Shown here: piece by piece, positions 55,818 to 63,567 of the stretch
Numbering within the stretch: the first letter of the stretch is position 1
Layout of the letters: the number at the start of each line of letters is the position of its first letter
Assembly: GCF_003546865.1 (NCBI RefSeq)
Contig: NZ_CP023434.1
Coordinates: 2,294,001-2,358,000, forward strand
Length of the DNA stretch: 64,000 nt
Direction of reading: 5' to 3'
From: Suicoccus acidiformans
GTDB lineage: Bacteria; Bacillota; Bacilli; Lactobacillales; Aerococcaceae
Notes under the pieces: generated by a model
Seen by the model: the letters and a program-made list of their open reading frames with translations, nothing else
Databases searched by the model: none
What the model was told of the DNA's origin: nothing
Position numbers and translations under genes: made by a program

Positions 55818-56504
55818 ATGTCGCACCCACAACACATGTGTGTATCCACTGTGCCAATCTTCAATCACTTAGACAAAGACACTTTACGCCTAATTCACGA
55901 GCAAATAACGCATCAATCCTATGAACGAGGTGAATATCTCTTTCGTGCAGGCGACCCTTCCAATGTCCTCTATATTATCCACCGAGGGATGGTCAAGATA
56001 ACCCGCTTGACCAGTTCCGGCAAAGAGCAAGTCATTCGCATGGTTGGGCCTGGCGACTTTATCGGTGAACGCACCCTCTTTAACGAAGCAGGAACCCATG
56101 ATAATTACGCCGAAGTCATTACCAAAGCTGAAATCTGTGTCTTACAAGGGGATGATTTCGCCCAGCTTTTAAGTGACTATCCTGCGGTTGCCCTGCGAAT
56201 CCTAGGTGAAGTGAGCCAGCGCCTGGCTGATTCGGAAAGGCAGACGACATATGTTTCAACCGCGCAAGTAGGTAGTCGCTTGGCGCTCTATCTTGCTGAT
56301 TTAGCAGGTGAAGCCGAAGGAGAAGTGACCGTCACATTACCCATTACCCGCAAAGACCTCGCTTCATATTTAGGCACCACCCCCGAATCAATCTCGCGCA
56401 AATTCAAGAAACTCGAAGATCAAGGCTATATCACCCAGCAAAAAGGCAGGGAAATTCTTATACATAACGTCGATGAACTGCTTTTCTATAATGAGGACGT
56501 ATAA
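55818..56504 (+). CDS. Crp/Fnr-family transcriptional regulator (FLP-like)
   Basis: The 228-residue protein has an N-terminal cyclic-nucleotide-binding-like barrel (ERGEYLFRAGDPSNVLYIIH, then GPGDFIGERTLFNE) and a C-terminal winged helix with PITRKDLASYLGTTPESISR. The N-terminal HMCVSTVPIF with one Cys recalls the FLP/Fnr-like regulators of lactic acid bacteria, which may sense redox state through thiols rather than an iron-sulphur cluster, since other N-terminal cysteines are lacking. A GGAGG site precedes the ATG. The targets are unknown. Confidence 0.87.
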   Translation: MSHPQHMCVSTVPIFNHLDKDTLRLIHEQITHQSYERGEYLFRAGDPSNVLYIIHRGMVKITRLTSSGKEQVIRMVGPGDFIGERTLFNEAGTHDNYAEVITKAEICVLQGDDFAQLLSDYPAVALRILGEVSQRLADSERQTTYVSTAQVGSRLALYLADLAGEAEGEVTVTLPITRKDLASYLGTTPESISRKFKKLEDQGYITQQKGREILIHNVDELLFYNEDV

Positions 56505-56536
56505 ATAGACCCTCCCCTACCAACCCAATACAAAAC

Positions 56537-56585
56537 AAATCGAGTAGGAGACTAGCCAATTAAGGTTTAGTCTCCTACTCGATTT
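56537..56585. terminator. Bidirectional terminator between crp-like and FMN reductase genes
   Basis: An 18-bp perfect stem (AAATCGAGTAGGAGACTA at 56537-56554 with its complement at 56568-56585) encloses a 13-base loop between convergent genes. Confidence 0.85.
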
Positions 56586-56686
56586 GCGACTTAGGCTCTG
56601 AATAATCAGATAAATACTCCAGCTCCTTACAGGAAAACCTTTTGAATTATAGGGGGAGTTTACACTTTAAGCTCTTACGGGTATCT

Positions 56687-57238
56687 TTAATCCAATAAAT
56701 TCACATATGCGTCGACATACTTTTGCAAGAAGGCTTTTGTGCCTTCATTTAGTTGATCGCCTTCCCATAGTTGGGGCGATTGACTTAAGAAAACTTCCAT
56801 TTCCCGAACCATAGGCATTTGGAAATAGGTTAAAGCCAGTTGCACATTCTTATACGAAGAGTAGCCCCCTAAACGTCCGACCGAATGGGAAATGAGTCCG
56901 GCGGGTTTACCTACCCAAGCAGCTTGACCATTGGGCTTAGAGCCTACATCAATCGCATTCTTTAGAGCCGCAGGAATCGTACGGTTATTCTCTGGAGTCA
57001 CAAAGAAAACCCCGTCCGCTGCTTGAACGGCTTGGCGGAAGACTGGATATGTCTCTGGTAAGGGACGATCAGTTATGTCAGGATTATCATAGTCCGCATC
57101 ATACAAGGGCAAATCCCGAATTTCAAGTATCTCTGTGCTTACATTCTCAGGGAATAAGCTTTGAACTTCGTCGGCAATGCGTCTTGAGATTGCCTCTTTA
57201 CGCAAGCTGCCCACAATAAATACAACGTGTTTCTCCAT
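56687..57238 (-). CDS. NADPH-dependent FMN reductase family protein
   Basis: The 183-residue flavodoxin-like protein begins VVFIVGSLRKEAISRRIADE, the FMN phosphate loop, and has TPENNRTIPAALKNAIDVGS near residue 82 and GLISHSVGRLGGYSSY near residue 113. Members reduce FMN, azo dyes, quinones or chromate with NADPH. It lies downstream of gpmA in the same direction, with a hairpin between them. The physiological substrate is unknown. Confidence 0.87.
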   Translation of the reverse strand: MEKHVVFIVGSLRKEAISRRIADEVQSLFPENVSTEILEIRDLPLYDADYDNPDITDRPLPETYPVFRQAVQAADGVFFVTPENNRTIPAALKNAIDVGSKPNGQAAWVGKPAGLISHSVGRLGGYSSYKNVQLALTYFQMPMVREMEVFLSQSPQLWEGDQLNEGTKAFLQKYVDAYVNLLD

Positions 57239-57266
57239 ATTTTATCGCTCCTTTATTTGATAATGA

Positions 57267-57302
57267 TAGCCTGGAGAAAGCTAACGGGCTCTCTCCAGGC
57301 TA
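57267..57302 (-). terminator. Hairpin between gpmA and the FMN reductase gene
   Basis: TAGCCTGGAGA (57267-57277) pairs with TCTCCAGGCTA (57292-57302). The following minus-strand sequence is only mildly T-rich (TCATTATC), so it may be a weak terminator or a stabilising hairpin. Confidence 0.6.
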
Positions 57303-57324
57303 CGGAATCCTTAAGCATTAGAGG

Positions 57325-58017
57325 TTATTCTGCTGTTAGAATGGTCTTATTCACAACGTTTAAATCTTCATCTAAATCATAAACAATCGGCTGTCCGGTC
57401 GCAATCTCTAAGCTAGTAATATCTTCGTCTGAAATATTATCCAGCATCTTACTTAAGGCCCGCAAGGAATTACCATGGGCGACCACTAGCACATTCTTAC
57501 CATAGGATAAGTCGCGGGCAATATTATCAATCCAATAAGGACGTACCCGTTCTAAGGTGATTTCCAAATTCTCCGTTAAGGGGAACTCACTATTGGGTAA
57601 ATCAGCATAGCGGGGATCCTCCTTGAATGCTAATGCTTGCGCAGCATCCATTTCGGGCGGACTCACATTATAAGAACGTCGCCAAATATGGACTTGCTCA
57701 TCACCATATTTAGCCGCCGTTTCGGCCTTATTTAAGCCAGTCAAAGCACCATAATGACGTTCATTTAAACGCCAGGATTTATAAATAGGCACCCACGCAC
57801 GATCGGTTTGATTTAATACGTGATATAGTGTTTTGTTTGCTCGTGTCAATACAGATGAGTAGGCTACTTCAAAGGGAATATCCGCCGCTTTCAATAGCTT
57901 CCCAGCTTCAATAGCTTCTTGAACCCCTTCTTCACTTAAATCTACATCTTGCCATCCAGTAAAGAGATTTAATTTATTCCACTCACTCTGACCATGACGA
58001 ATTAACGTTAATTTCAT
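57325..58017 (-). CDS. gpmA: 2,3-bisphosphoglycerate-dependent phosphoglycerate mutase
   Basis: GpmA interconverts 3- and 2-phosphoglycerate in glycolysis through a phosphohistidine and needs no metal ion. The 230-residue protein has LIRHGQSEWNKLNLFTGW with the phosphorylated His near residue 8, NERHYGALTGLNK near residue 85 and the second His in LVVAHGNSLRAL near residue 183. AAAGGAGG precedes the ATG. Its promoter lies in the 130-bp gap behind the metal-permease gene and carries two metalloregulator-like boxes, so this enzyme may be adjusted to metal supply. Confidence 0.96.
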   Translation of the reverse strand: MKLTLIRHGQSEWNKLNLFTGWQDVDLSEEGVQEAIEAGKLLKAADIPFEVAYSSVLTRANKTLYHVLNQTDRAWVPIYKSWRLNERHYGALTGLNKAETAAKYGDEQVHIWRRSYNVSPPEMDAAQALAFKEDPRYADLPNSEFPLTENLEITLERVRPYWIDNIARDLSYGKNVLVVAHGNSLRALSKMLDNISDEDITSLEIATGQPIVYDLDEDLNVVNKTILTAE

Positions 58018-58062
58018 GCAGTGAACCTCCTTTAAAGCCTTTCGTATTTTATCGCAAAATAT

Positions 58063-58078
58063 TTTAGGTAATCCTAAT
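58063..58078 (-). promoter_or_regulatory. Metalloregulator-like box downstream of the gpmA -10
   Basis: The plus strand reads TTTAGGTAATCCTAAT, matching 13 of 16 positions of the palindrome TTTAGGTTGACCTAAA found before zinT. It begins nine bases after the gpmA -10 box and so would cover the transcription start. Confidence 0.6.
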
Positions 58079-58086
58079 ACACTTAT

Positions 58087-58132
58087 ATGCTACGCCTTTA
58101 CGCACTTTTTGTCAATGGTCTAACCTAAAATA
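58087..58132 (-). promoter_or_regulatory. gpmA promoter with an upstream half box
   Basis: On the minus strand TTGACA (58115-58110) and TAGCAT (58092-58087) are 17 bp apart. Directly upstream, TATTTTAGGTTAGACC (58132-58117) repeats the TTTAGGTT half of the metalloregulator-like box. The promoter is thus flanked by such sequences on both sides. Confidence 0.6.
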
Positions 58133-58147
58133 TTTAGTTATATCTAA

Positions 58148-58942
58148 TTATGCTTTTTTGAAGCGGTTCATAAGCCACGCAAGGCCCATACCTAACACCG
58201 CAAGGAGCACAATGGCCCCACCTGGTCGAATATCATAGGTATAAGATAAGATGAGACCCCCAAGCATATAAAGTAAGCCTAGGCAGACACTACTTAGCAA
58301 GGTCGTCAGATAACTGCGACAGAGCATCAGGGATGTCGCCACAGGTAGAACCAATAAGGACGATACCAATAGCGCCCCGACAACTTGAGTAGCCAAGGCA
58401 ATCGTAATCGCGGCAAGAATTGTAAAAATAATATTAATTAAACCCACTGGCACGCCCGATAAACGCGCTAAACTTGGATCAATCGATATATCCAGTAACG
58501 CACCATAATACTTTACCGAAAAGAAGACGACGACGATAAAGGCCAAGACGATGAAAGTGATGTCCTCCAGTGTAATCGCTGAAATACTCCCGAAGAGGTA
58601 AGACTCAAACGTATTGCCACCTGGGGCAAAGTCAGACAGTATCGCGGCTAAGCCTAGGCCAATACTCATCGTAACAGCCGTGGCCATATCCCCGTATTGG
58701 GGAAAGCGTTCGCGTATCCCTTCAATTGCAAAGGCAGCAATAATGCTAGAGAAAACTGCTCCTGTGGTTGGATTTATACCTAGAATAAGACCAAGACCGA
58801 CTCCAACTAAGGAACAGTGAGCTAAAGCATCACCAATCATCGAGGTTTTGCGACTGACCATGACGATGCCAATCAGAGGAACCATAATCGATAAAAGCCC
58901 CCCAGCTAGTAGGGCGCGGCGCATAAATTCAAATTCAAGCAT
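58148..58942 (-). CDS. Metal ABC transporter permease (ZnuB/ABC-3 family)
   Basis: The 264-residue protein has about seven to eight hydrophobic helices and ABC-3 family features: MVPLIGIVMVSRKTSMIGDA, LAHCSLVGVGLGLILGINPT and ATQVVGALLVSSLLVLPVAT near residue 185. It starts inside the end of the ATPase gene (8-bp overlap). It forms the membrane channel of the zinT-linked importer. Confidence 0.93.
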   Translation of the reverse strand: MLEFEFMRRALLAGGLLSIMVPLIGIVMVSRKTSMIGDALAHCSLVGVGLGLILGINPTTGAVFSSIIAAFAIEGIRERFPQYGDMATAVTMSIGLGLAAILSDFAPGGNTFESYLFGSISAITLEDITFIVLAFIVVVFFSVKYYGALLDISIDPSLARLSGVPVGLINIIFTILAAITIALATQVVGALLVSSLLVLPVATSLMLCRSYLTTLLSSVCLGLLYMLGGLILSYTYDIRPGGAIVLLAVLGMGLAWLMNRFKKA

Positions 58943-59600
58943 GGCTTAATTCCCCCAATCTCAAGCGATAGTGTGTATCAATCGCTAAATTCTCCTGTAA
59001 AGCCTGTAAGTCATGACTAACGATTACAATGGTTAAATGTTCTTCAGCTTTCAGCTGATTCAGTTGCGCTAGAAAAGCTTTCGTACTTTCTGCGTCCACA
59101 TTTGCTGTTGGTTCATCTAAGATTAAGAGCTTCGGCTCATTTACTAAGGCGCGTGCAATCATGGTTCTTTGCTTCAAGCCTCCGGACAGTTCATTAAAGG
59201 GTGTATCGATATACTCGCTCAAACTTAGCGCTTCCATCTGCTTCCTTGCTTTGGCTTTCGCCGCTTGGGTCGGAATTTTCCAGAAGCCAAACTCCCGGTA
59301 CAAGTTCAAACTTACAAGCTCTAAGCACGTTATCTTGAAAGCAACTTGGTTCATCACTTGAACTTGCGGGACATAAGATACAGCTGAGAAATCCGTCATC
59401 TCTGCCACCGGCGTATCCATCAAGCGAACTTCCCCTTGCTGAGGTATGAGTTCACCAAGAATCACTTTCAGTAGGGTTGATTTCCCTGACCCATTCTCCC
59501 CGGATAAAACTGTAATCGTTCCTTGAGGAATGTCTAAATTAATTCCCTTTAAAACCGGTTCGGTTAAATAGGCATAGTAAACATCTCGTAGTTGAATCAT
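58935..59600 (-). CDS. Metal ABC transporter ATPase (ZnuC-like)
   Basis: The 221-residue ATPase has Walker A GENGSGKST near residue 34, signature LSGGLKQRTM near residue 134, Walker B LLILDEPTANVD near residue 155 and the H-loop IVSHD. I use the ATG at 59600, within GATAGGAGGAATG; the ribosome site is unusually close to the start, which suggests coupling to the preceding binding-protein gene that ends 10 bp upstream. An in-frame upstream start would lie inside that gene. Confidence 0.92.
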   Translation of the reverse strand: MIQLRDVYYAYLTEPVLKGINLDIPQGTITVLSGENGSGKSTLLKVILGELIPQQGEVRLMDTPVAEMTDFSAVSYVPQVQVMNQVAFKITCLELVSLNLYREFGFWKIPTQAAKAKARKQMEALSLSEYIDTPFNELSGGLKQRTMIARALVNEPKLLILDEPTANVDAESTKAFLAQLNQLKAEEHLTIVIVSHDLQALQENLAIDTHYRLRLGELSHA

Positions 59601-59610
59601 TCCATTCCTC

Positions 59611-60930
59611 CTATCGCATTGATTGATATAAATTCTCAAGATTAAATTGAATTAGGTTCAAGTAACTGGCATCTTCGATAGATTCAATATTGGTGGCATA
59701 TTCCATGGACGCAAGCGGCTGGACTTGCCCCTTAATTTCATCGGCCAAGGTCCGGGCTGCCTTATCACTCGCCCCATATTCATAGAAAATTGTATCGATA
59801 TTATTCGCCTGACAATACAAAATCGCTGCCCGCGTTGCCTTCAAACTTGGCGTTTCGGTAGATACCAAATCTTGCAAGGGATACTGATCCAAATTGAAGT
59901 CTTTCGCCAAATATTCATAAGCATTATGGGTTGAGACAAATTTATTCGTCTTACATTCCTTAAATTTCGTCCGATAGGCTACTTCCATCTTAGTTAATTG
60001 ATCGGTCAGCTTAAATTTATTCTTCTGATAGGTGCGTTCATGTTCAGGATACAGTTCAATCAATTTATCTTGAATGGTGTTGATGTAACGTTTAGCATTG
60101 GTAACAGATAACCAGGAATGCGGGTCATAGGTAACTTGATCACCTGTTGAGCTGGATCCTTCTAGAATAGCTTCCGCTTGCAGTTGCTCGCCCTGCTGGT
60201 CCAATAATTGATAGGAAAGGATTTTCTCACTAATACGGTCACAGACGAAATACCAGTCCCCACTTTCAGGAACGGCAAAGTTAATTTGTCCACTTTCATG
60301 TCCCATTTCTACCCCATAAACCTGTTCGGGTTCAATCGATAAATCCGCATGTTGAACGACAACTTCTCCCTTGTCCTCCATAATCGTCTTGCCTGCTTCA
60401 ATCAAATCAGCATCCTGCTTATCTGACTGAAACATCGCGAAACGCAACAAATTCTCATGGGTATGACCAAATTGCAAGCTATAACTTTCCCCCGCCTCCA
60501 AGGATAATTTAGCCAAGTATTGGAAGTCACCAATCGCGGCGGCTCCTTTATAGGTGATTAAATCAGCCTTTTCAGAAAGGATGAGAATATCTAAATCAGG
60601 CAGATTCTCCTGGACATCCGCTACCCACTTCTCCATATTAGCGCCATTGACGACTAATAAGTCTGCCTCAGATAATTTCTTCATATCTTTCGGGGTCGGT
60701 TCCCATTCATGCGGACTCTTCTCAATCGGCATAAAGTATCTTACCTCGACTGTATCCCCAGATAAGTCAGCCAATAAGTCATATATCGGATAGAAAGAAG
60801 CGTAGACAATCGGTTTGTCAGAAGACTGAGCCGCATCTTCTTGAAACGTACAAGCAACGAGGCTAAGGCAGGCTGCGACTAATAGCGCAAAGCCTGCCAT
60901 TCTGTTAAGAAATTTCTTCCTCATTGCCAT
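59611..60930 (-). CDS. Zinc/manganese ABC transporter binding lipoprotein with inserted domain
   Basis: The 439-residue protein has a signal peptide with lipobox LVAC (Cys-27) and the ZnuA/AdcA cluster-9 fold. Metal-site residues are seen in PIEKSPHEWEPTP (His-74), YDPHSWLS (His-271), STHNAYEYLAKDF and the acidic end FYEYGASDKAARTLADEI. Between the first two, where ZnuA proteins have a His-rich loop, there are about 140 extra residues (roughly 127-265) with a beta-rich look and the motifs FGHTHENLLRF and VEMGHESGQINFAVPESGDW. I do not recognise this insert. The gene follows zinT by 3 bp and has almost no ribosome site, so coupling is likely. Confidence 0.87.
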   Translation of the reverse strand: MAMRKKFLNRMAGFALLVAACLSLVACTFQEDAAQSSDKPIVYASFYPIYDLLADLSGDTVEVRYFMPIEKSPHEWEPTPKDMKKLSEADLLVVNGANMEKWVADVQENLPDLDILILSEKADLITYKGAAAIGDFQYLAKLSLEAGESYSLQFGHTHENLLRFAMFQSDKQDADLIEAGKTIMEDKGEVVVQHADLSIEPEQVYGVEMGHESGQINFAVPESGDWYFVCDRISEKILSYQLLDQQGEQLQAEAILEGSSSTGDQVTYDPHSWLSVTNAKRYINTIQDKLIELYPEHERTYQKNKFKLTDQLTKMEVAYRTKFKECKTNKFVSTHNAYEYLAKDFNLDQYPLQDLVSTETPSLKATRAAILYCQANNIDTIFYEYGASDKAARTLADEIKGQVQPLASMEYATNIESIEDASYLNLIQFNLENLYQSMR

Positions 60931-60933
60931 GGT

Positions 60934-61557
60934 TTATTCGCCAAGAATATCAAAGACGACTTGGTCGGTACTTGTATCTGAAGCAACGAAAGTTGGATAC
61001 CATTCAGAATCTTCATCCGCTAATGCCTTAAGATCATCGCCATAACGCATATGGAAGTGAGCCATTGTATCCTCCCCATGCAGATCCATTAAGAGAACAT
61101 ATGGATATGGAGCATCTTCATCACCTTCAAAGACATACCAGAACATTGGCTGGCCACCGTGGTCTACAGAGATTGTTTCGCTATAAGTATACGTTCCCTT
61201 GCTGGATTCTTTAACTTCATCACTATCAGCGCGTGTTTGTAAGAAAGTAATGGTCTTATCGTCAATAATCAAGCCATCAAAGTCGGCTTTACGACGTTCT
61301 TTTATGGCATCGGTATACTCGGCTTCATCTTGCCCTTCCTTCTCAGCCGCTTTAGCTAAGGCTTCTTTAACATCTGCTTCTTCTAAGTAAGCACCGTAGC
61401 TATTCCATTCACCTTCCCAATCAATTAATTGGACATCCGTACTAGGCGCTGCTTCATGGCTGTGATCATGGTCATGTTCATCCGCATAAACATTGGATGT
61501 GACAAGTGGTGCAGAAACGAGTAAAGTAGCAGATAAGGTTAATAGTAATTTCTTCAT
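60934..61557 (-). CDS. zinT: ZinT-family metal-binding protein
   Basis: ZinT/YodA proteins bind zinc or cadmium outside the cell and pass zinc to the ZnuA-type receptor. After a signal peptide (cleavage near VYA-DE) comes the His-rich HDHDHSHE, then the calycin-like domain: LIDWEGEWNSYGAYL near residue 44, SVDHGGQPMFWYVFEG near residue 132 and the C-terminal metal ligands in MAHFHMRYGDD near residue 165. In streptococci this domain is fused to AdcA; here it is separate. It leads the metal-uptake operon behind a promoter with a perfect palindromic box. Confidence 0.92.
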   Translation of the reverse strand: MKKLLLTLSATLLVSAPLVTSNVYADEHDHDHSHEAAPSTDVQLIDWEGEWNSYGAYLEEADVKEALAKAAEKEGQDEAEYTDAIKERRKADFDGLIIDDKTITFLQTRADSDEVKESSKGTYTYSETISVDHGGQPMFWYVFEGDEDAPYPYVLLMDLHGEDTMAHFHMRYGDDLKALADEDSEWYPTFVASDTSTDQVVFDILGE

Positions 61558-61610
61558 ATTACATCTTCTTTCTAAATTAAAATGATTTTAAATTAGCGGC
61601 CACTAATTTA

Positions 61611-61626
61611 TTTAGGTTGACCTAAA
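61611..61626 (-). promoter_or_regulatory. Palindromic metalloregulator box before zinT
   Basis: TTTAGGT-TG-ACCTAAA is a perfect inverted repeat with two central bases. It begins nine bases downstream of the zinT -10 box and would cover the transcription start. The sequence resembles DtxR/MntR-type sites rather than the AdcR site TTAACNNGTTAA. Confidence 0.75.
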
Positions 61627-61634
61627 CTACAAGT

Positions 61635-61663
61635 ATCGTAACCCTCTTCCCGAAATTTGTCAA
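61635..61663 (-). promoter_or_regulatory. zinT operon promoter
   Basis: On the minus strand TTGACA (61663-61658) and TACGAT (61640-61635) are 17 bp apart, upstream of the palindromic box. Confidence 0.75.
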
Positions 61664-61670
61664 GTATCTC

Positions 61671-61714
61671 TTGACAAATATTTAATTTTTTGCCATTATT
61701 AAGGTGAGCCTAAA
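61671..61714 (+). promoter_or_regulatory. Promoter and box of the small membrane-protein gene
   Basis: TTGACA (61671-61676) and CATTAT (61694-61699) are 17 bp apart. TTAAGGTGAGCCTAAA at 61699-61714 matches 12 of 16 positions of the zinT palindrome and starts at the end of the -10 box. The arrangement mirrors that of the divergent zinT promoter. Confidence 0.65.
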
Positions 61715-61732
61715 TATTTTAGAAAAGAGTTG

Positions 61733-61945
61733 ATGACAATGAACTTTGTAGGTTTAGGTTTAGCTTTAATCATAATGGCGCTTATGTTCTCGCTTGGCCG
61801 ACATATCGATAGATCATTCGCATCATTGACAAAGACCAAGCCACACAAAAACGAAACGCTTTGCCAGAAAACCCAAGAAGCTGCTCGGGATCTAACCCAA
61901 GCCTTACAAGGCGAACAGCCTCCTTTAAACTCCGCCAAAAGCTAA
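61733..61945 (+). CDS. Small single-pass membrane protein, unknown
   Basis: This 70-residue protein has one N-terminal hydrophobic helix (NFVGLGLALIIMALMFSLG) followed by a basic, polar cytoplasmic tail of about 45 residues containing one Cys. It matches no family I know. The ATG at 61733 or at 61739 could be the start; the ribosome site (AAAAGAG) is weak. It is divergent from the zinT metal-uptake operon and its promoter has a similar regulatory box, so it may be a small partner of metal transport or stress. The evidence for function is positional only. Confidence 0.6.
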   Translation: MTMNFVGLGLALIIMALMFSLGRHIDRSFASLTKTKPHKNETLCQKTQEAARDLTQALQGEQPPLNSAKS

Positions 61946-62035
61946 TTTGTCTCGGCGTTATATACCACTAGTGATTCATTGATACTATTAACAAGCGCTA
62001 CTTTAGATGAACCTACACTACTCCCCAGAAAAAAA

Positions 62036-63508
62036 GGTTCTAAAATAAATACGGTTGATGGAAATTTCTCGACCGTTTTTAAGTGCAAAAAACGCAGATG
62101 TTCTTTAATATTAAAGTTGACCCAATAATAAAGGAGAACATCTACGTATGAATCATTTTATCGAAAAAACCTTCCAATTAAAAGACAAAAACATTGAAAT
62201 CGATATGGATTATTGTGAAGAGATAGAATTCAAAGGGCGAACATCGCTCTTTTATCGAGGAACATTGGCATATAAACCGGAGGCTTGTCCTCATTGTGGC
62301 ATTGCCAATAATGATTATGTCATTGTCAGTAATGGAAAACGCTCCTCTCGTCTGACATTAACAGCCAAATCAGGCTTACCTGCTTACTTAATCCTAGCTA
62401 AGCAACGCTTTTTATGCAAAGCCTGTGGGCGGTCATTTACAGCGAAGACATCCATCGTTAATCCTGACTGCTATATTACGAATCAAGTCAAACAACAGAT
62501 TATGGACCGCGCCACAAGAGTCACTTGTGAAACAGATATCGCCAAAGATACTTTTGTATCACCAAATACAGTCCGACGGGTGATTCATGAAACCGCTCGA
62601 GCTATTCGAATACGGTCCACTGAACAGTTGCCTAAGCATCTATCCTTTGATGAATTTAAAAGCGTTAAGTCGGTTAAAGCAGCGATGAGCTTCATCTGTT
62701 GTGATACACTGTCACATAAAATCGTAGATGTGGTCGAAGACAGAAAAACACACTCACTCAGTGCTTATTTCTCAAGGTTTAGTCGCCAAGCACGTTACCA
62801 AGTTCAAACCATTACGATAGATATGTACGAACCATACATGCACCTGGCAAAGCGATGGTTTCCAAATGCAAAGATTATTCTTGATCCGTTCCATTTAATT
62901 CAAGCCTTAAATCGCGAATTAGATCGGACACGAATTCGTTACATGAACGAGGTTCGTTATAAAGATTCAAGACTCTATAATAAACTTAAGCGTTATTGGA
63001 AATTAATACTCAAACCAAAAAGCGACTTAATGTCTACTGAATACCATCGCTTCCCACTGTTTGATTGGTTAACCAATACTCGTAGCATTGTGGACTATCT
63101 CATTCAGCACGACGACGTCTTGAAGGATACCTATCAAATGGTGCATCAATTGGGCGATGCCTTAAGGGATAGGAACTGGCAACGATATCAAGAGATTTTG
63201 GCACAAAGCCGGTCCATGACACTTTCAAAAGGCTTAAGGCGTGTATTAAGGACGTTCAGAAAGTATGGGGAATATATCCACAACACACTCACACATGCAG
63301 GCCTTAGTAATGGTCCTATCGAAGGGATTAATAATAAGATTAAACTACTCAAACGCAATGGTTATGGTTACAGAAACTTCAGTCATTTTAGAGACAGAAT
63401 ATTACTCATGTGCCGACTTTATGAACCTAAGAACAAAGAAAAAGATCAAGCAACAAATTTAGTCGCTTGACCTTAAATTTACTCATCAACCCTATTTGAC
63501 AAAGAGCC
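62036..63508 (+). mobile_element. ISL3-family insertion sequence, apparently complete
   Basis: The element is bounded by imperfect inverted repeats of about 25 bp: GGTTCTAAAATAAATACGG at 62036 and, read inward from 63508, GGCTCTTTGTCAAATAGGG, both continuing into TTGATG. It is flanked by GAAAAAAA (62028-62035) and GAAAAATA (63509-63516), a near-perfect 8-bp duplication as expected for ISL3. It encodes one full-length transposase and lies between the small membrane-protein gene and the aminopeptidase gene. Confidence 0.85.
62148..63470 (+). CDS. tnpA: ISL3-family transposase
   Basis: The 440-residue transposase has the N-terminal zinc finger CPHCGIANN...FLCKACGRSF (Cys pairs near residues 48 and 94), a helix-turn-helix and the DDE core with SFDEFKS near residue 165, TITIDMYEPYMHLAKRWFPN near residue 222 and ILDPFHLIQAL, then the Glu region GLSNGPIEGINNKIKLLKRN near residue 390. 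Length and motifs are those of an intact ISL3/IS1167-type enzyme. AAAGGAGAACATCTACGT precedes the ATG. I see no disruption, so the copy may be active. Confidence 0.93.
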   Translation: MNHFIEKTFQLKDKNIEIDMDYCEEIEFKGRTSLFYRGTLAYKPEACPHCGIANNDYVIVSNGKRSSRLTLTAKSGLPAYLILAKQRFLCKACGRSFTAKTSIVNPDCYITNQVKQQIMDRATRVTCETDIAKDTFVSPNTVRRVIHETARAIRIRSTEQLPKHLSFDEFKSVKSVKAAMSFICCDTLSHKIVDVVEDRKTHSLSAYFSRFSRQARYQVQTITIDMYEPYMHLAKRWFPNAKIILDPFHLIQALNRELDRTRIRYMNEVRYKDSRLYNKLKRYWKLILKPKSDLMSTEYHRFPLFDWLTNTRSIVDYLIQHDDVLKDTYQMVHQLGDALRDRNWQRYQEILAQSRSMTLSKGLRRVLRTFRKYGEYIHNTLTHAGLSNGPIEGINNKIKLLKRNGYGYRNFSHFRDRILLMCRLYEPKNKEKDQATNLVA

Positions 63509-63516
63509 GAAAAATA

Positions 63517-63556
63517 AAAGAGCCAAGTGACCCCTAAGACGGTCACTTGGCTCTTT
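63517..63556 (-). terminator. Terminator after the leucyl aminopeptidase gene
   Basis: AAAGAGCCAAGTGACC (63517-63532) pairs perfectly with GGTCACTTGGCTCTTT (63541-63556), and the minus strand continues into TTATTTTTC. The ISL3-type element inserted directly beside its T-run. Confidence 0.88.
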
Positions 63557-63567
63557 GTCTAGAATTA

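Noticed and set aside
61611..61626. AdcR site (TTAACNNGTTAA) for the zinT operon
   Set aside because: The palindrome TTTAGGTTGACCTAAA does not match the AdcR core; it is nearer to DtxR/MntR-type boxes, so I left the regulator open.
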